DNA from: a virus
IMG/VR virus record: IMGVR_UViG_3300021437_000012
Coordinates: 24,615-88,614 of that record
DNA: 64,000 nucleotides
Strand: one strand, 5' to 3'
Below are positions 35,334-44,444 of this stretch, in pieces; position 1 is the first letter of the stretch, and each line of letters opens with the position of its first letter. Below the pieces are notes generated by a model. The model worked only from the letters and a program-made list of their open reading frames with translations, ran no database searches and had not been told where the DNA came from. Position numbers and translations under genes: made by a program.

Positions 35334-37072
35334 GGCTAGCAGCGTTTGTCATCGCGATCCTTCTCGCCTCATCGGCGCTGGCCGCTCTCAATGCCGGCCT
35401 GGCTTGGGATGTGAGGACTACAGCCACAGCGTCGAACATAAACGGAGGTGCGTTCCGCAACGCTGACAACGTGGCCACGCCTAGCGCGCCATCCGTGTCT
35501 TGCCCGACTACCGGCGGAACAGTGGCGGCCAATACGTATTACGTAGTAGTGGTGTATGTGTCGGCGTTTGGGCGTGAAGGGCCAGCCAGCGCGGCTACTT
35601 CCGTGGTATGCACCGGCTCCACGTCCAGCATCGTCACCACGTCTCCGGCAGCGAGCGGAGTTGGTGTATCGACCGCCGTGAACTATCACGTCTATATCGG
35701 GACGGCCAACCTTCCCGGGCCGTGGTTTGCCAACCCAGGAACGGACGTGGCGATTGGCACCAACTCGACGCGCACTACAACCCCAGCTACCAGCGGGACC
35801 AATCCTCCAGGGGCCGATCTCAGTCAGTCGAACGGATCGACCAAGAGCTACACCGATATCATAGTAGGAGGGACGACCACAACCGCCACGTCGGTAGCGC
35901 GCCCATTCGTTCCAGCGGACGTTGGCAACCTAATCAACGTCGCCTCTGGTTGCACGGTTCAAACGGTCGAGATAACGGCGGTGAGCGCGACGAACGTCGC
36001 GACATTCGACAAGTCTCTTGGCACGGCCGCGTCTACATGCGTCGGAGAGCTGGGAGGCGCCAAGCTCACGCTATCTGCGACGGAACTGTTGGCGGTAGCC
36101 GGAAACCGCATCAATGTGAAGTCGGGAACGTATACCGAGACCCTAACCATGACTATCTCAGGAGGGGCCGGAACGCCGCGCAATTGGGACGGCTATCTAT
36201 CTAGCCATCTGGACGCGCCGAGCGGCACTGACAGGCCGCTGATTGACGCTACATCGTTGACGAATGGAGTGGCCGTCGTGGCGACCACTGGGAACGCATT
36301 TTCCTACCTTAGAATCGCCAACGCCACCGGAGCCAACGTCACCGGGACAACTGGCGGCTCGTTGTGGTATCGCTGTAAGTCGAGCGGGGCCGCAGGGGAC
36401 GGATTCGCTGAAACGACAAGCGGGAACCTTACACTTGACGAGTGCGAGTCGGCGTCGAATTCAGGCTATGGTGTGTCGGCGAGCGGTACGCAGCTCGTAG
36501 TCATCGGGTCATACATCCACGACAACACTTTGGCTGGCGTGCTTTCCACGTCGGTCGGAAGCCTGTTTATGTGCCACGACATAGTTGAGATGAACGCCGC
36601 TTCAAACGTCTCCATCGCGTCTCCGACCGTTGCCATTGTGACAAACAGCACGATTGATGGAGCATCAGGCGGTACGTCTGATGGGATACAATTGGGCACG
36701 TCATCTACTGGCCGCTTCACTGTTCTGGCGGATAATGCCATCACAAATAGCGGCAGGTACGGCGTCAACAGGACCGCACAGACAAGCGGCGGGTATGGCG
36801 TGGTGGACTATGACGGCTACTACGGGAATTCCACCGCGGCGCGAAACAACGCGCCTTCAGGATCAGCAGACTTGAGCACCAATCCCGCCTATACGAATGC
36901 CACCGGAGGCGACTTCTCTATCGGCACAGCGGGCTGGAAGACAGGCGGTAGTCCTGGTGCATTCCCTGGAGGCGCGAGCACTGGCTACATGGCGATTGGA
37001 GCGGTGGGGCCGCAGTGTAGTGGTGGCGGAGGACTTATCATCCCGCCAGGGCTTAACGGAGGCATACAATGA
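35330..37072 (+). CDS. Exported right-handed beta-helix protein
   Basis: Encodes 580 residues, ATGA overlap with the previous gene. A signal peptide (RLAAFVIAILLASSALA) leads. An Fn3-like strand pattern follows (ANTYYVVVVYVSAFGREGPA), then, from ~residue 300, repeated short strands of the parallel beta-helix type (FSYLRIANATGANVTG; LTLDECESASNSGYGVSASG; SYIHDNTLAGVLS). Beta-helices occur in tailspikes that bind or cut polysaccharide. No catalytic residues can be assigned. Confidence 0.65.
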   Translation: MRLAAFVIAILLASSALAALNAGLAWDVRTTATASNINGGAFRNADNVATPSAPSVSCPTTGGTVAANTYYVVVVYVSAFGREGPASAATSVVCTGSTSSIVTTSPAASGVGVSTAVNYHVYIGTANLPGPWFANPGTDVAIGTNSTRTTTPATSGTNPPGADLSQSNGSTKSYTDIIVGGTTTTATSVARPFVPADVGNLINVASGCTVQTVEITAVSATNVATFDKSLGTAASTCVGELGGAKLTLSATELLAVAGNRINVKSGTYTETLTMTISGGAGTPRNWDGYLSSHLDAPSGTDRPLIDATSLTNGVAVVATTGNAFSYLRIANATGANVTGTTGGSLWYRCKSSGAAGDGFAETTSGNLTLDECESASNSGYGVSASGTQLVVIGSYIHDNTLAGVLSTSVGSLFMCHDIVEMNAASNVSIASPTVAIVTNSTIDGASGGTSDGIQLGTSSTGRFTVLADNAITNSGRYGVNRTAQTSGGYGVVDYDGYYGNSTAARNNAPSGSADLSTNPAYTNATGGDFSIGTAGWKTGGSPGAFPGGASTGYMAIGAVGPQCSGGGGLIIPPGLNGGIQ

Positions 37073-39612
37073 AGCGCATCGTTATACTTCTGGCGCTCCT
37101 CATCGCGCCGTCCGTTCTGGCCGCTCCTATCGCGTGGGTCGCGGGCACGACGTCGCGCACCATCGATCTGAAAATACTCGACTCGTCATCGACCACGGGC
37201 GCTGGACTATCTGGGCTCGTCTACAATTCGAGCGGCCTTGTGTGCTCATACACACGCGAGAAAGCGGCGCGCGTTGCAATCACGCTCGCAACACAGACCG
37301 TAACTGGTGCATATTCCAGCGGCGGGTTCGTTGAGATTGATGCTACGAATTTCAAGGGGCTTTACCGTCTTGACATACCCGATGCGGCCCTCGCAGCCGG
37401 CGTTAACTTCGTCGTATTGGAGTGCTATGGTGCGACTAACATGCTGCCAGTGGACCGCGAGATTCAACTAATCGGGATGAATTTCGAGGACGCGGTAGCT
37501 GGCGGTATGTCGATGGTCCCGACCGATGTGAAGAAATGGAATGGCACAACGGTAGCGACTCCGGCCACTGCTGGCGTCCCGGATGTCAACGTCAAAAACG
37601 TCAACAATGTCGCCGCGGCTACTCCAGGAGCGAGCGGCGGCATGCTCATATCGGGAAGCAACGCCGGCACTACGACGCTTGGCGCTCTAACCGTGACAGG
37701 CACTACGACGATGAGTGACGGCCTCGTTGTCAATCGCTCCACGTCTAACAGCGACGCGGTATCGCTCACGGCAAGCGGTTCTGGCGTCGGCCTCAAGGCG
37801 ACGGGTGGCGCGGCGAGCGGTGCGACGGCCGGCGGCGACGGGATCAAGGCGATAGGCGGCGCGGCATCGACTACGGGCGGAGGCGTAGCCGGACGTGGCG
37901 TGTATGCACTAGGCGGCGCGGGGGCTGCCACGACTAACACGGCGCGCGGCGGATTCCGCGTAGAGTCTGGCGCTGACAATGGGGCCGGCGGCGATGTTGG
38001 AATGCGCATGGTAGGCGTCGGCGCGTTCCCTGGATTCGAGGCGGATGGCGGAGCGACCGGGGCAGGCGCGAAGTTCGTCGGCGGCGCCACGAGTGGAGAT
38101 GCAATCGACCTCACTACCACGAGCGGCGATGGTTTCAACTCCTCGCCGACTGCCGGCAACGCGATGGTCCTCGCGGCCAACGGAACATCGAAGCACGGAC
38201 TTGTCGCGACGGGCGGCACCGCGGGGACAAGCGACGGAATCAAGGGCGTGGCCGGAACCGGTGGCGTGCCGATTCGCGGAAATATCACGGGGAATATCAC
38301 CGGTACTATCGACACTGTTACGACTCTGACAAACCTACCAGCAATTACGACTAACTGGCTCACCGCTTCCGGCATCGCGGCTGGTGCGCTCAACGGCAAG
38401 GGCGACTGGTCGACATACGCCGGTGGTGACACGAGCGGAACGACCACGCTCTTGTCTCGGCTCACGTCTACGCGTGCAGGATATCTCGACAACTTGAGTG
38501 GCGGGGCTGTGGCTTTGGCGTCCACGGCCCTCAGTACGGCGCAGTGGACTAACGGGCGCGCGGCGAACCTCGACAACCTCGATGCTACGGTTAGCAGTCG
38601 CCTCGCAAGCTCAGGCTATACCGTGCCCCCTACCGCGCTAGCGAATGCAACCGCGGTTTGGACTGACCTACTAGCAAGCTCTGACTTCTCCACCGTCTCA
38701 AGCGTGGGCAAGCTCCTCAAGGACGATATCGACGCCGCGGTATCCAGCCGCATGGCGACATACACTCAACCCACCGGATTCCTCGCGGCTACGTTCCCAG
38801 GAACGGTTGCGAGCACAACCAATATCACCGCCGCCACGGGCATCACCGTCGCGACAAACAGCGACAAGACGGGCTATACGCTCACCGTTACTCCACCCAC
38901 AGCGGCGACCATTGCCACGACGGTATGGCAAGACTCAACGGCCGGTGACTTCACAACAGCATCGAGTATCGGTAAATCTCTCTATAATGCCTTTACTCCA
39001 AATACCAGTGTCTACACTACAGCTTCATTAGCTAATGCACCTACAGGCGGATCTAGTGGGCCAACGTTAACTCAAATAGTTAATGGAGTTTGGGATGAGC
39101 CTAACGCGAGTCACGTCATTACAGGTAGTACAGGCAAAAGTCTGTCTAATTCTGGTGCAGCATCAAACCCTTGGGACATAGATATAAGTACGTATGCTAG
39201 CCCTACTGCGGGCCATACAGTTCAGAGTATCCGCAACGAATTAAGTGCAGCAGCATTAACTTTATCATCCGCAGTTTCAACAAACGGAACATCCATAAAG
39301 TTCGTCCAAGGTGATGACAGGCTACACGCAGACTCCAAGGAATTTGCGTTTACTTGTAGTGCTTCTATATGCCCTACGCTGTCATCCGCCACAATGACAA
39401 TCACACAAAATTCGACGGTAATTTATACACTAACTGGTGTGGTAACAGATGTTACTTCTGACCCACGTACGTTCTACTTTGAACTTACTTCTACACAAAC
39501 TGCTGCAATGACTGTAGCTTCTGATTATAAGTATGCTATCGCAGTTCAATTCACTACAGGGCATAAATTTACACCAATCATAAACGGTGTGATGCAGGTG
39601 TTGGGAAATTAA
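37069..39612 (+). CDS. Exported repetitive fibre-like protein
   Basis: Encodes 847 residues, ATGA overlap. A signal peptide (KRIVILLALLIAPSVLAAP) is followed by IAWVAGTTSRTIDLKI and a ~130-residue beta domain. Residues ~220-400 are Gly/Ala-rich short repeats (LKATGGAASGATAGGDGIKA, GFEADGGATGAGAKFVGG). DNA is GC-rich to about 38970 and AT-rich from there to the stop, so the last ~210 residues came from a different background. It looks like a fibre or adhesin with an exchanged tip. Confidence 0.6.
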   Translation: MKRIVILLALLIAPSVLAAPIAWVAGTTSRTIDLKILDSSSTTGAGLSGLVYNSSGLVCSYTREKAARVAITLATQTVTGAYSSGGFVEIDATNFKGLYRLDIPDAALAAGVNFVVLECYGATNMLPVDREIQLIGMNFEDAVAGGMSMVPTDVKKWNGTTVATPATAGVPDVNVKNVNNVAAATPGASGGMLISGSNAGTTTLGALTVTGTTTMSDGLVVNRSTSNSDAVSLTASGSGVGLKATGGAASGATAGGDGIKAIGGAASTTGGGVAGRGVYALGGAGAATTNTARGGFRVESGADNGAGGDVGMRMVGVGAFPGFEADGGATGAGAKFVGGATSGDAIDLTTTSGDGFNSSPTAGNAMVLAANGTSKHGLVATGGTAGTSDGIKGVAGTGGVPIRGNITGNITGTIDTVTTLTNLPAITTNWLTASGIAAGALNGKGDWSTYAGGDTSGTTTLLSRLTSTRAGYLDNLSGGAVALASTALSTAQWTNGRAANLDNLDATVSSRLASSGYTVPPTALANATAVWTDLLASSDFSTVSSVGKLLKDDIDAAVSSRMATYTQPTGFLAATFPGTVASTTNITAATGITVATNSDKTGYTLTVTPPTAATIATTVWQDSTAGDFTTASSIGKSLYNAFTPNTSVYTTASLANAPTGGSSGPTLTQIVNGVWDEPNASHVITGSTGKSLSNSGAASNPWDIDISTYASPTAGHTVQSIRNELSAAALTLSSAVSTNGTSIKFVQGDDRLHADSKEFAFTCSASICPTLSSATMTITQNSTVIYTLTGVVTDVTSDPRTFYFELTSTQTAAMTVASDYKYAIAVQFTTGHKFTPIINGVMQVLGN

Positions 39613-40014
39613 GTGGACGCTGTTTATATAGAGGCTATTTCTGTTGCAGGTGGTACTGCACTATCCATTGTTGCTTATTACTCTGGATGGAAGCGTCGAG
39701 TACGTAAAGAAGGGGAAGAAGAACGTGCACAAGTGGACACTCTTCACGGCGTTGAAGCTCGTGTTACGTCAATAGGTGTACATACAGACGCTAACGCCGC
39801 AGAGATTCGGCGCGTAGAAACGAAACACGATGCGGATTTAGCTAAATTAAATTCAGAGATAGCTGTACTGCGTACGCAACAAGCAGAAAATATGCGTCGG
39901 TTAGAATCAGGAGATCGCCTTCTTCAACAACTCTCTGAAATGCTTAACAGAATCCGAGGAGCAATTGATGCAGCCGGACCAAATAAGCACAACAATCGTG
40001 ACATCAGATCTTGA
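39613..40014 (+). CDS. Membrane-anchored coiled-coil protein
   Basis: GTG start directly after the previous stop; 133 residues. One N-terminal membrane segment (IEAISVAGGTALSIVAYYSG) is followed by WKRRVRKEG and a long coiled coil (RRVETKHDADLAKLNSEIAV). It could be a single-pass holin-like or lysis-accessory protein at the edge of the lysis region; not proven. Confidence 0.6.
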   Translation: MDAVYIEAISVAGGTALSIVAYYSGWKRRVRKEGEEERAQVDTLHGVEARVTSIGVHTDANAAEIRRVETKHDADLAKLNSEIAVLRTQQAENMRRLESGDRLLQQLSEMLNRIRGAIDAAGPNKHNNRDIRS

Positions 40015-40204
40015 CCGGCGTAAGAAAACACCGGGTAAAACCGCAGTGCATATAGCACTTCGGGAATTACATGAAGTGTGTAAAGAAGGTGTAGAAGTAC
40101 CCGATACTGTGAAAGAAGAAGTACAACAAGCTTTACAATCTATGATAGATAATATTAAGACGCATCTAACTAAATCGGGGTACTATATGAAGTTTCCTCA
40201 GTGA
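39968..40204 (+). CDS. Small hypothetical helical protein
   Basis: Encodes 78 residues; ATG 39968 overlaps the previous gene by 47 nt. HIALRELHEVCKEGVEVPDT then a helix KEEVQQALQSMIDNIKTHL. No family recognised. Confidence 0.55.
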   Translation: MQPDQISTTIVTSDLDRRKKTPGKTAVHIALRELHEVCKEGVEVPDTVKEEVQQALQSMIDNIKTHLTKSGYYMKFPQ

Positions 40205-40419
40205 TTAAAAATGTTGGTGCACAATTTCCATGTCATGGTTTAATGTTATATGTTGCTTTATGTGAGTTAAATCCTGTGTGTTCTAACTGTCCGTACGATA
40301 TCGGTGCAACTAAGTTAGAAGTTTTAGCGGAGTTAGATGCGATAGAAAAAGTGCTAGATGACCATAAATGTAAACAGTGTGTGTTATTGCAACCTGTGTC
40401 TAGCCTAAGCACAGATTAG
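40201..40419 (+). CDS. Small cysteine-rich protein
   Basis: GTG start overlapping the previous stop; 72 residues. CELNPVCSNCPYD and DDHKCKQC carry two CxxC-like pairs that could hold a zinc ion. Function unknown. It ends just before a promoter-like extended -10. Confidence 0.55.
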   Translation: MIKNVGAQFPCHGLMLYVALCELNPVCSNCPYDIGATKLEVLAELDAIEKVLDDHKCKQCVLLQPVSSLSTD

Positions 40420-40428
40420 TGGTATAAT
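40420..40428 (+). promoter_or_regulatory. Extended -10 promoter candidate
   Basis: TGGTATAAT is a perfect extended -10, 20 nt before the lipoprotein start. No convincing -35 is present at the 17-nt distance; extended -10 promoters can work without one. It could drive the exported-protein and lysis genes. Confidence 0.55.
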
Positions 40429-40448
40429 ACGAGTAAAGGAACACAGTA

Positions 40449-42053
40449 ATGAATTTTCTGCGATTCCTCGTATGTGCTTTATTTACAACGGTTTTGGGGT
40501 GTAGTAATGGTGGGAATTATCATCCACCAACCCCTGGACCGACCCCTGGACCGACCCCTGGACCGACCCCTGGACCGACCCCTGGACCGACCCCTGGACC
40601 GACCCCTGGACCGACCCCTTACTCAGTCAACGCATCCGCACCGCCCCCGCCGGCCACCGTCAAATGGAAGCCAGGTACAGGATCTTGTTCCGGCGGTGTA
40701 GGTTATACGGGATGCAGCGAAGGTAATTGTTCTTGTGGTAGTGAAGGTATAAAAGGTGCACACGGATTACCATTCAATGTTTCTTTTAGTGGTTTAGGGT
40801 CTGACAATCCACGGGATATCTTAAGAGCTAATTTATCTCCATCTTTGATTGATACTGAAATTTCAGAGTTACTTGATTCTGAAGTTGTAGATAACAACGT
40901 TATTTGGCGTTATCAAGGTCGTGTAATTGCTCGAATTCCATTTGGCACTAAAGATTTATTCGCAAATGGCGGGTCACAAAACATAGGTCTTTCATGCCGT
41001 GTAGTGAAGTATCGTAAAGATAAAGACAGTAAGTGGATCGAAGGATACTGTGATACGCAACTTAGTGGGGATATAGGAATTGGTGGTACTGAAGCTAACT
41101 CAGGCATGTATGATTCAGTGACGATTGGAAATCTAATAGTAGCTAAATTTCTTGCGCATCAATTTGGTCATTCAGTAGTTGAAAATAAGATTGGGGATTT
41201 ACTTCGACGTAAGTTAGGCTTACAAACTTTGATGGCACAGAAACAACCTGTATTGAATTGGCATTCAATTTTTTATGACGAATTCAGCACAGGTAAGGAT
41301 GTAGATATAACAATCAAGGCAGACAACCCAAGTGGCCCTGGAACAAACTTCATCTGTAACAGAATTTATGGTAATGGCGGCGCAGGGTCATGTGACGGAG
41401 TACAGCACACCTTCCTTGCAATCCTTTATGATATGCCAGATCGTAAAAATGCATGGAAATATTCTACTGATGCAGGGCACAGTGGTCGTCCAGTATGTGC
41501 ACCATTTCATGAAATGCACTTAGACATTGAGCAGGACGGGCATGTCGATTTAGCTAGATACACCGTATCGCCTGAATTTTTTGGATTTGATTCAGTGACT
41601 CAATTTCAAGGGCGTCAATTTCTTGAGTCGAATGGTACTCGCTACTTAAATGAACTAATTTCATGGAATAAGGATAGTACATTCGACTGCGATCTTTGGA
41701 TTTTAAGAACCAAGTACGGGATTACTGTCGCGAACATTCACGCAGACGGCTCAGAGACTCGTGTGTGCAGTGGGACAAAAGGTGGTAGTATACCTATAGC
41801 CACACTTGAGGGTACTACGTCACATACCGTTTCCCGTATTACGCATCAAAACAGCCCTGAAGCAGCTTGGGTTTATCGTAGTGGACCTAATCATGACGGA
41901 GGTTTTGTTTGTGAAAAATCAGACCAACGTCCAGAGAAGTGTGTAGCGTTAGCTACAGGATGGAATAACTCAGACGACGTAATTTACGAACTTGTATGGC
42001 CTGCACACGGAAAGCTACAAATTGTGCGCGCCAATCACCAGGAGATACCTTGA
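40449..42053 (+). CDS. Lipoprotein with TPGP repeat linker
   Basis: Encodes 534 residues; AAAGGA lies 8 nt before ATG 40449. The signal ends in a lipobox (TVLGC), so the mature protein would be lipidated at Cys18. A linker of seven TPGP units follows, then a large domain with many Cys (SCSGGVGYTGCSEGNCSCGS; SCRVVKYRKD; FICNRIYGNG). No enzyme family is recognised. It might be a moron altering the cell surface or superinfection, by analogy with other prophage lipoproteins (inference). Confidence 0.7.
   Translation: MNFLRFLVCALFTTVLGCSNGGNYHPPTPGPTPGPTPGPTPGPTPGPTPGPTPGPTPYSVNASAPPPPATVKWKPGTGSCSGGVGYTGCSEGNCSCGSEGIKGAHGLPFNVSFSGLGSDNPRDILRANLSPSLIDTEISELLDSEVVDNNVIWRYQGRVIARIPFGTKDLFANGGSQNIGLSCRVVKYRKDKDSKWIEGYCDTQLSGDIGIGGTEANSGMYDSVTIGNLIVAKFLAHQFGHSVVENKIGDLLRRKLGLQTLMAQKQPVLNWHSIFYDEFSTGKDVDITIKADNPSGPGTNFICNRIYGNGGAGSCDGVQHTFLAILYDMPDRKNAWKYSTDAGHSGRPVCAPFHEMHLDIEQDGHVDLARYTVSPEFFGFDSVTQFQGRQFLESNGTRYLNELISWNKDSTFDCDLWILRTKYGITVANIHADGSETRVCSGTKGGSIPIATLEGTTSHTVSRITHQNSPEAAWVYRSGPNHDGGFVCEKSDQRPEKCVALATGWNNSDDVIYELVWPAHGKLQIVRANHQEIP
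40531..40614 (+). repeat. 12-bp tandem repeat, seven units
   Basis: The unit CCCCTGGACCGA occurs seven times without interruption and is in frame, coding TPGP repeats. The identical copies suggest recent slippage expansion; copy number is likely variable. Confidence 0.95.
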
Positions 42054-42460
42054 AGAAAAATGGATTCGCAACAATTGCAATTATAGGCATTATTGGTGTT
42101 TCTTCAGTACTTGTTGGGTTAATTCATTATCGACATGCTGCAACATGTTCGATTATCAATGCAGGGTGTAGTGCATTACCAGCAGTACATGCAATTATAA
42201 ATAGCACAACTTCATCTGTACCTAACGCAGTCGCGGATGCTTTAGATGGATTGGATAAAGCATGTCCTGGCGTTGTAGCAGAATGTGCAAAAGGTACAAC
42301 CCCTTCCCTTCACGATCTTGGTCCTTTTCTTGCTGATGTTGTAGACGTATCAGCGTGGGCGTTTGCCCAACCACAGCCACGCGACATTTCTATTCCTTCA
42401 GTCGATTGGGAACAGTTAAACCACGACGCAATTAAATTACATACTAAGGCGGTGAAATAA
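42050..42460 (+). CDS. Membrane-anchored hypothetical protein
   Basis: TTG start at 42050 fits CAGGAGATACC just upstream; 136 residues. An N-terminal membrane segment (ATIAIIGIIGVSSVLVGLIH) is followed by a part with four Cys (ATCSIINAGC...KACPGVVAEC) that would face the periplasm. It overlaps the lipoprotein gene by 4 nt, so the two may act together. Confidence 0.6.
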   Translation: MKKNGFATIAIIGIIGVSSVLVGLIHYRHAATCSIINAGCSALPAVHAIINSTTSSVPNAVADALDGLDKACPGVVAECAKGTTPSLHDLGPFLADVVDVSAWAFAQPQPRDISIPSVDWEQLNHDAIKLHTKAVK

Positions 42461-42462
42461 CT

Positions 42463-42786
42463 ATGCAAAATACAATTTCAATTTGGGCACTCCGTATCGT
42501 AGGGGTCTGTACGGCGCTCATTGGTATTGTCAATGGTGTAAGTACACTTGCAGGACAAGTCGCACATTGGACATTTAACTTTACCGCTGCAACAGAAGCA
42601 TTCGGTATGATAAAAGTTGGCATACCTGCGCTCATTGCTGCTCTTGCAATTCAGCACGCCCCTGCGCTTAAAGTATTGGCTTTAGAGGCGCAATCACGTA
42701 TGTTACTTAGTTTAGGGTCACGTGGGTTGCGTGATGAAGCTATTGCGCATAAGTTGCAGGATAAAGCTCTGGAGATTAAACTCTAA
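42463..42786 (+). CDS. Putative holin-like membrane protein
   Basis: Encodes 107 residues with two hydrophobic segments (ALRIVGVCTALIGIVNGV; MIKVGIPALIAALAI) and a charged helical C-terminus (RDEAIAHKLQDKALEIK). Size, topology and position two genes before an endolysin fit a holin, which would open the inner membrane. No family signature seen. Confidence 0.5.
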   Translation: MQNTISIWALRIVGVCTALIGIVNGVSTLAGQVAHWTFNFTAATEAFGMIKVGIPALIAALAIQHAPALKVLALEAQSRMLLSLGSRGLRDEAIAHKLQDKALEIKL

Positions 42787-42788
42787 CT

Positions 42789-43634
42789 ATGTCAGTACAA
42801 CGCGCTCTATTAATCGGTATCAATGATTATGCAAACCCACGTGCCGATCTACAAGGGTGCGTACCTGACGTAAGCAATGTAGACAAATTCCTTAGATTCT
42901 CTGTAAGTAAGAAGTACGAAACTTATATTATCACTGATCAAAAAGCTACACATGATGCGTCTATAGCGGCCTATCGAAAATTACGGGACATATCGCAACC
43001 TGGGGATACTCTAGGGCTGATGTTCTCTGGACACGGGACTCAATTACCAGACCAAGATGGTGACGAACAAGACGGGTTGGACGAAGCTCTGTGTATGGCT
43101 GATGTATTCACAAATCCGACGGGGTTTGCAGCAGGTTGTGTAAGTGATGATGAACTACGACACGAAATTGCACTAGTTCCACGGGGCGTACGTCTTTGGT
43201 TTTGGCTTGATTCTTGTCACTCTGGCACAGGTACAAGAGAACTTTTTGCACTGAATTCTTATCGTGCAGCTAAATTCATTGCAGCGCCAGACTGCATAAT
43301 GCAAAACTACTATAATCGTAAACGTGGGTTGGCGTCGATTTTTTCTAAGATCGTTAAGTGGCGGCATAAGACCAGTAAATCTGTAATCGAAGCAGATATC
43401 GTAGAATTACTTCTCGCCGGGTGTCGCGCCGATCAAACGTCTTCTGATGCTTTCATCGACGGTGAATATTGTGGGGCGTTCACCCATTTCATATTAAAAG
43501 CTATCACAGAAAATCCCGCACTTTCGATAGGCACGATTGTCAATAAATGCGCGGCGTCCTTAGCAAAGGCAGGGTTCTCTCAAATTCCTCAAGTTGAGGG
43601 AACAGCAGCAAACTTAGCACAGGTTTATTTTTGA
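42789..43634 (+). CDS. Metacaspase (caspase-like peptidase C14)
   Basis: Encodes 281 residues. RALLIGINDYANPRADLQGC is the typical metacaspase opening; LGLMFSGHGTQLPDQDGDE carries catalytic His82, and RLWFWLDSCHSGTGTR catalytic Cys143. DVSNVDKFLRF and ADIVELLLAGCRADQTS fit the p20-p10 arrangement, so both catalytic residues are present. Metacaspases cleave after Arg/Lys (family knowledge). It lies between a holin-like gene and the endolysin with a 4-nt overlap, so expression with lysis genes is likely. Its target is unknown: host lysis, host suicide control or protein processing are possible. Confidence 0.88.
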   Translation: MSVQRALLIGINDYANPRADLQGCVPDVSNVDKFLRFSVSKKYETYIITDQKATHDASIAAYRKLRDISQPGDTLGLMFSGHGTQLPDQDGDEQDGLDEALCMADVFTNPTGFAAGCVSDDELRHEIALVPRGVRLWFWLDSCHSGTGTRELFALNSYRAAKFIAAPDCIMQNYYNRKRGLASIFSKIVKWRHKTSKSVIEADIVELLLAGCRADQTSSDAFIDGEYCGAFTHFILKAITENPALSIGTIVNKCAASLAKAGFSQIPQVEGTAANLAQVYF

Positions 43635-44197
43635 GCAGCAACTTTCAATTTGCATTATCTCGTACCCTTGTTAATGAAGGTGGGTATGATGATGATCCTA
43701 AAGACCCAGGCGGTGAGACATTTCGTGGCATTACACGACGCGACCACCGTACTTGGGCAGGGTGGAAAATAGTGGACGCTGCTAAAGCTACGTCTGAATT
43801 TCCTAAAGGTCTTGTAACTAATTCTGATTTATCTCGTTTAGTAGCTGAGTTGTACTTAGACGAGTATTGGATTCCTATGCGACTTGACGATATTGACAAC
43901 GTACTTATTGCTGCAAAATTATTCGATATGGAAGTGCAGTTTGGTCGTGGTGAAGCAGTACAACTTCTTCAAAGGCTTATTAATATACTAAATCCACAAT
44001 CCGATGAAATTACAGTAGATGGTAAAATCGGTACACAAACGATCAAGGCAATTAATGATCTTGTTAATCACTATGGCGCAGAAGTAATCTTATATGGACT
44101 CCGCTTATTCCACGGTATGCGGTATGCTGAATTACTAGAATCAAATGACGCTCTAACGCCTTTTTCCATCGGATGGATAAAACGAGCGTTCACTTGA
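43631..44197 (+). CDS. Endolysin, GH108-type with peptidoglycan-binding domain
   Basis: TTG start at 43631 in a TTGA overlap; 188 residues. TLVNEGGYDDDPKDPGGETF followed by RGIT is the GH108 catalytic region, with Glu of NEGGY as acid. RLVAELYLDEYWIPM and FDMEVQFGRGEAVQLLQRLI continue the family, and VDGKIGTQTIKAINDL is a peptidoglycan-binding end. It cleaves host peptidoglycan at lysis; there is no signal peptide, so it needs a holin. Confidence 0.88.
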   Translation: MSSNFQFALSRTLVNEGGYDDDPKDPGGETFRGITRRDHRTWAGWKIVDAAKATSEFPKGLVTNSDLSRLVAELYLDEYWIPMRLDDIDNVLIAAKLFDMEVQFGRGEAVQLLQRLINILNPQSDEITVDGKIGTQTIKAINDLVNHYGAEVILYGLRLFHGMRYAELLESNDALTPFSIGWIKRAFT

Positions 44198-44433
44198 TAA
44201 AAGAACTAGAAATTGAATTAGAAGTACGTAAACGGTTACGAGATCGATTACTTGAGCCCCTACTTGACAAACGTATAGAGATCGAGGGAAAATGTCTAGG
44301 TTACTTAGATGCACTCGCACTTCAAGGTGATAACGAAGCAGAACAACTCATTTCACAATTGCACGAAGTTCGTAAACAGATCGCAGACTTAGATACCTAC
44401 GATCACAGCCCGACTATCACAGTCGGAATATAG
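44173..44433 (+). CDS. Small coiled-coil protein after endolysin
   Basis: Encodes 86 residues from ATG 44173, overlapping the endolysin by 25 nt; a TTG at 44194 is an alternative start. Charged helices (KELEIELEVRKRLRDRLLEP; EAEQLISQLHEVRKQIADL). No signal or membrane segment, so a spanin role is not supported. Confidence 0.55.
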   Translation: MDKTSVHLIKELEIELEVRKRLRDRLLEPLLDKRIEIEGKCLGYLDALALQGDNEAEQLISQLHEVRKQIADLDTYDHSPTITVGI

Positions 44434-44444
44434 GAGAATGCGAA

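Noticed and set aside
37464-38576. Long open frame on the - strand opposite the repetitive fibre gene
   Set aside because: Low-complexity Pro/Ala/Val translation and GC-rich background explain it; the + strand gene has a signal peptide and coupling.
41157-41171. HQFGH in the lipoprotein as a zinc-protease motif
   Set aside because: It is not HExxH and no third ligand motif follows.
44173-44433. Spanin
   Set aside because: No signal peptide, lipobox or membrane segment in the protein after the endolysin.
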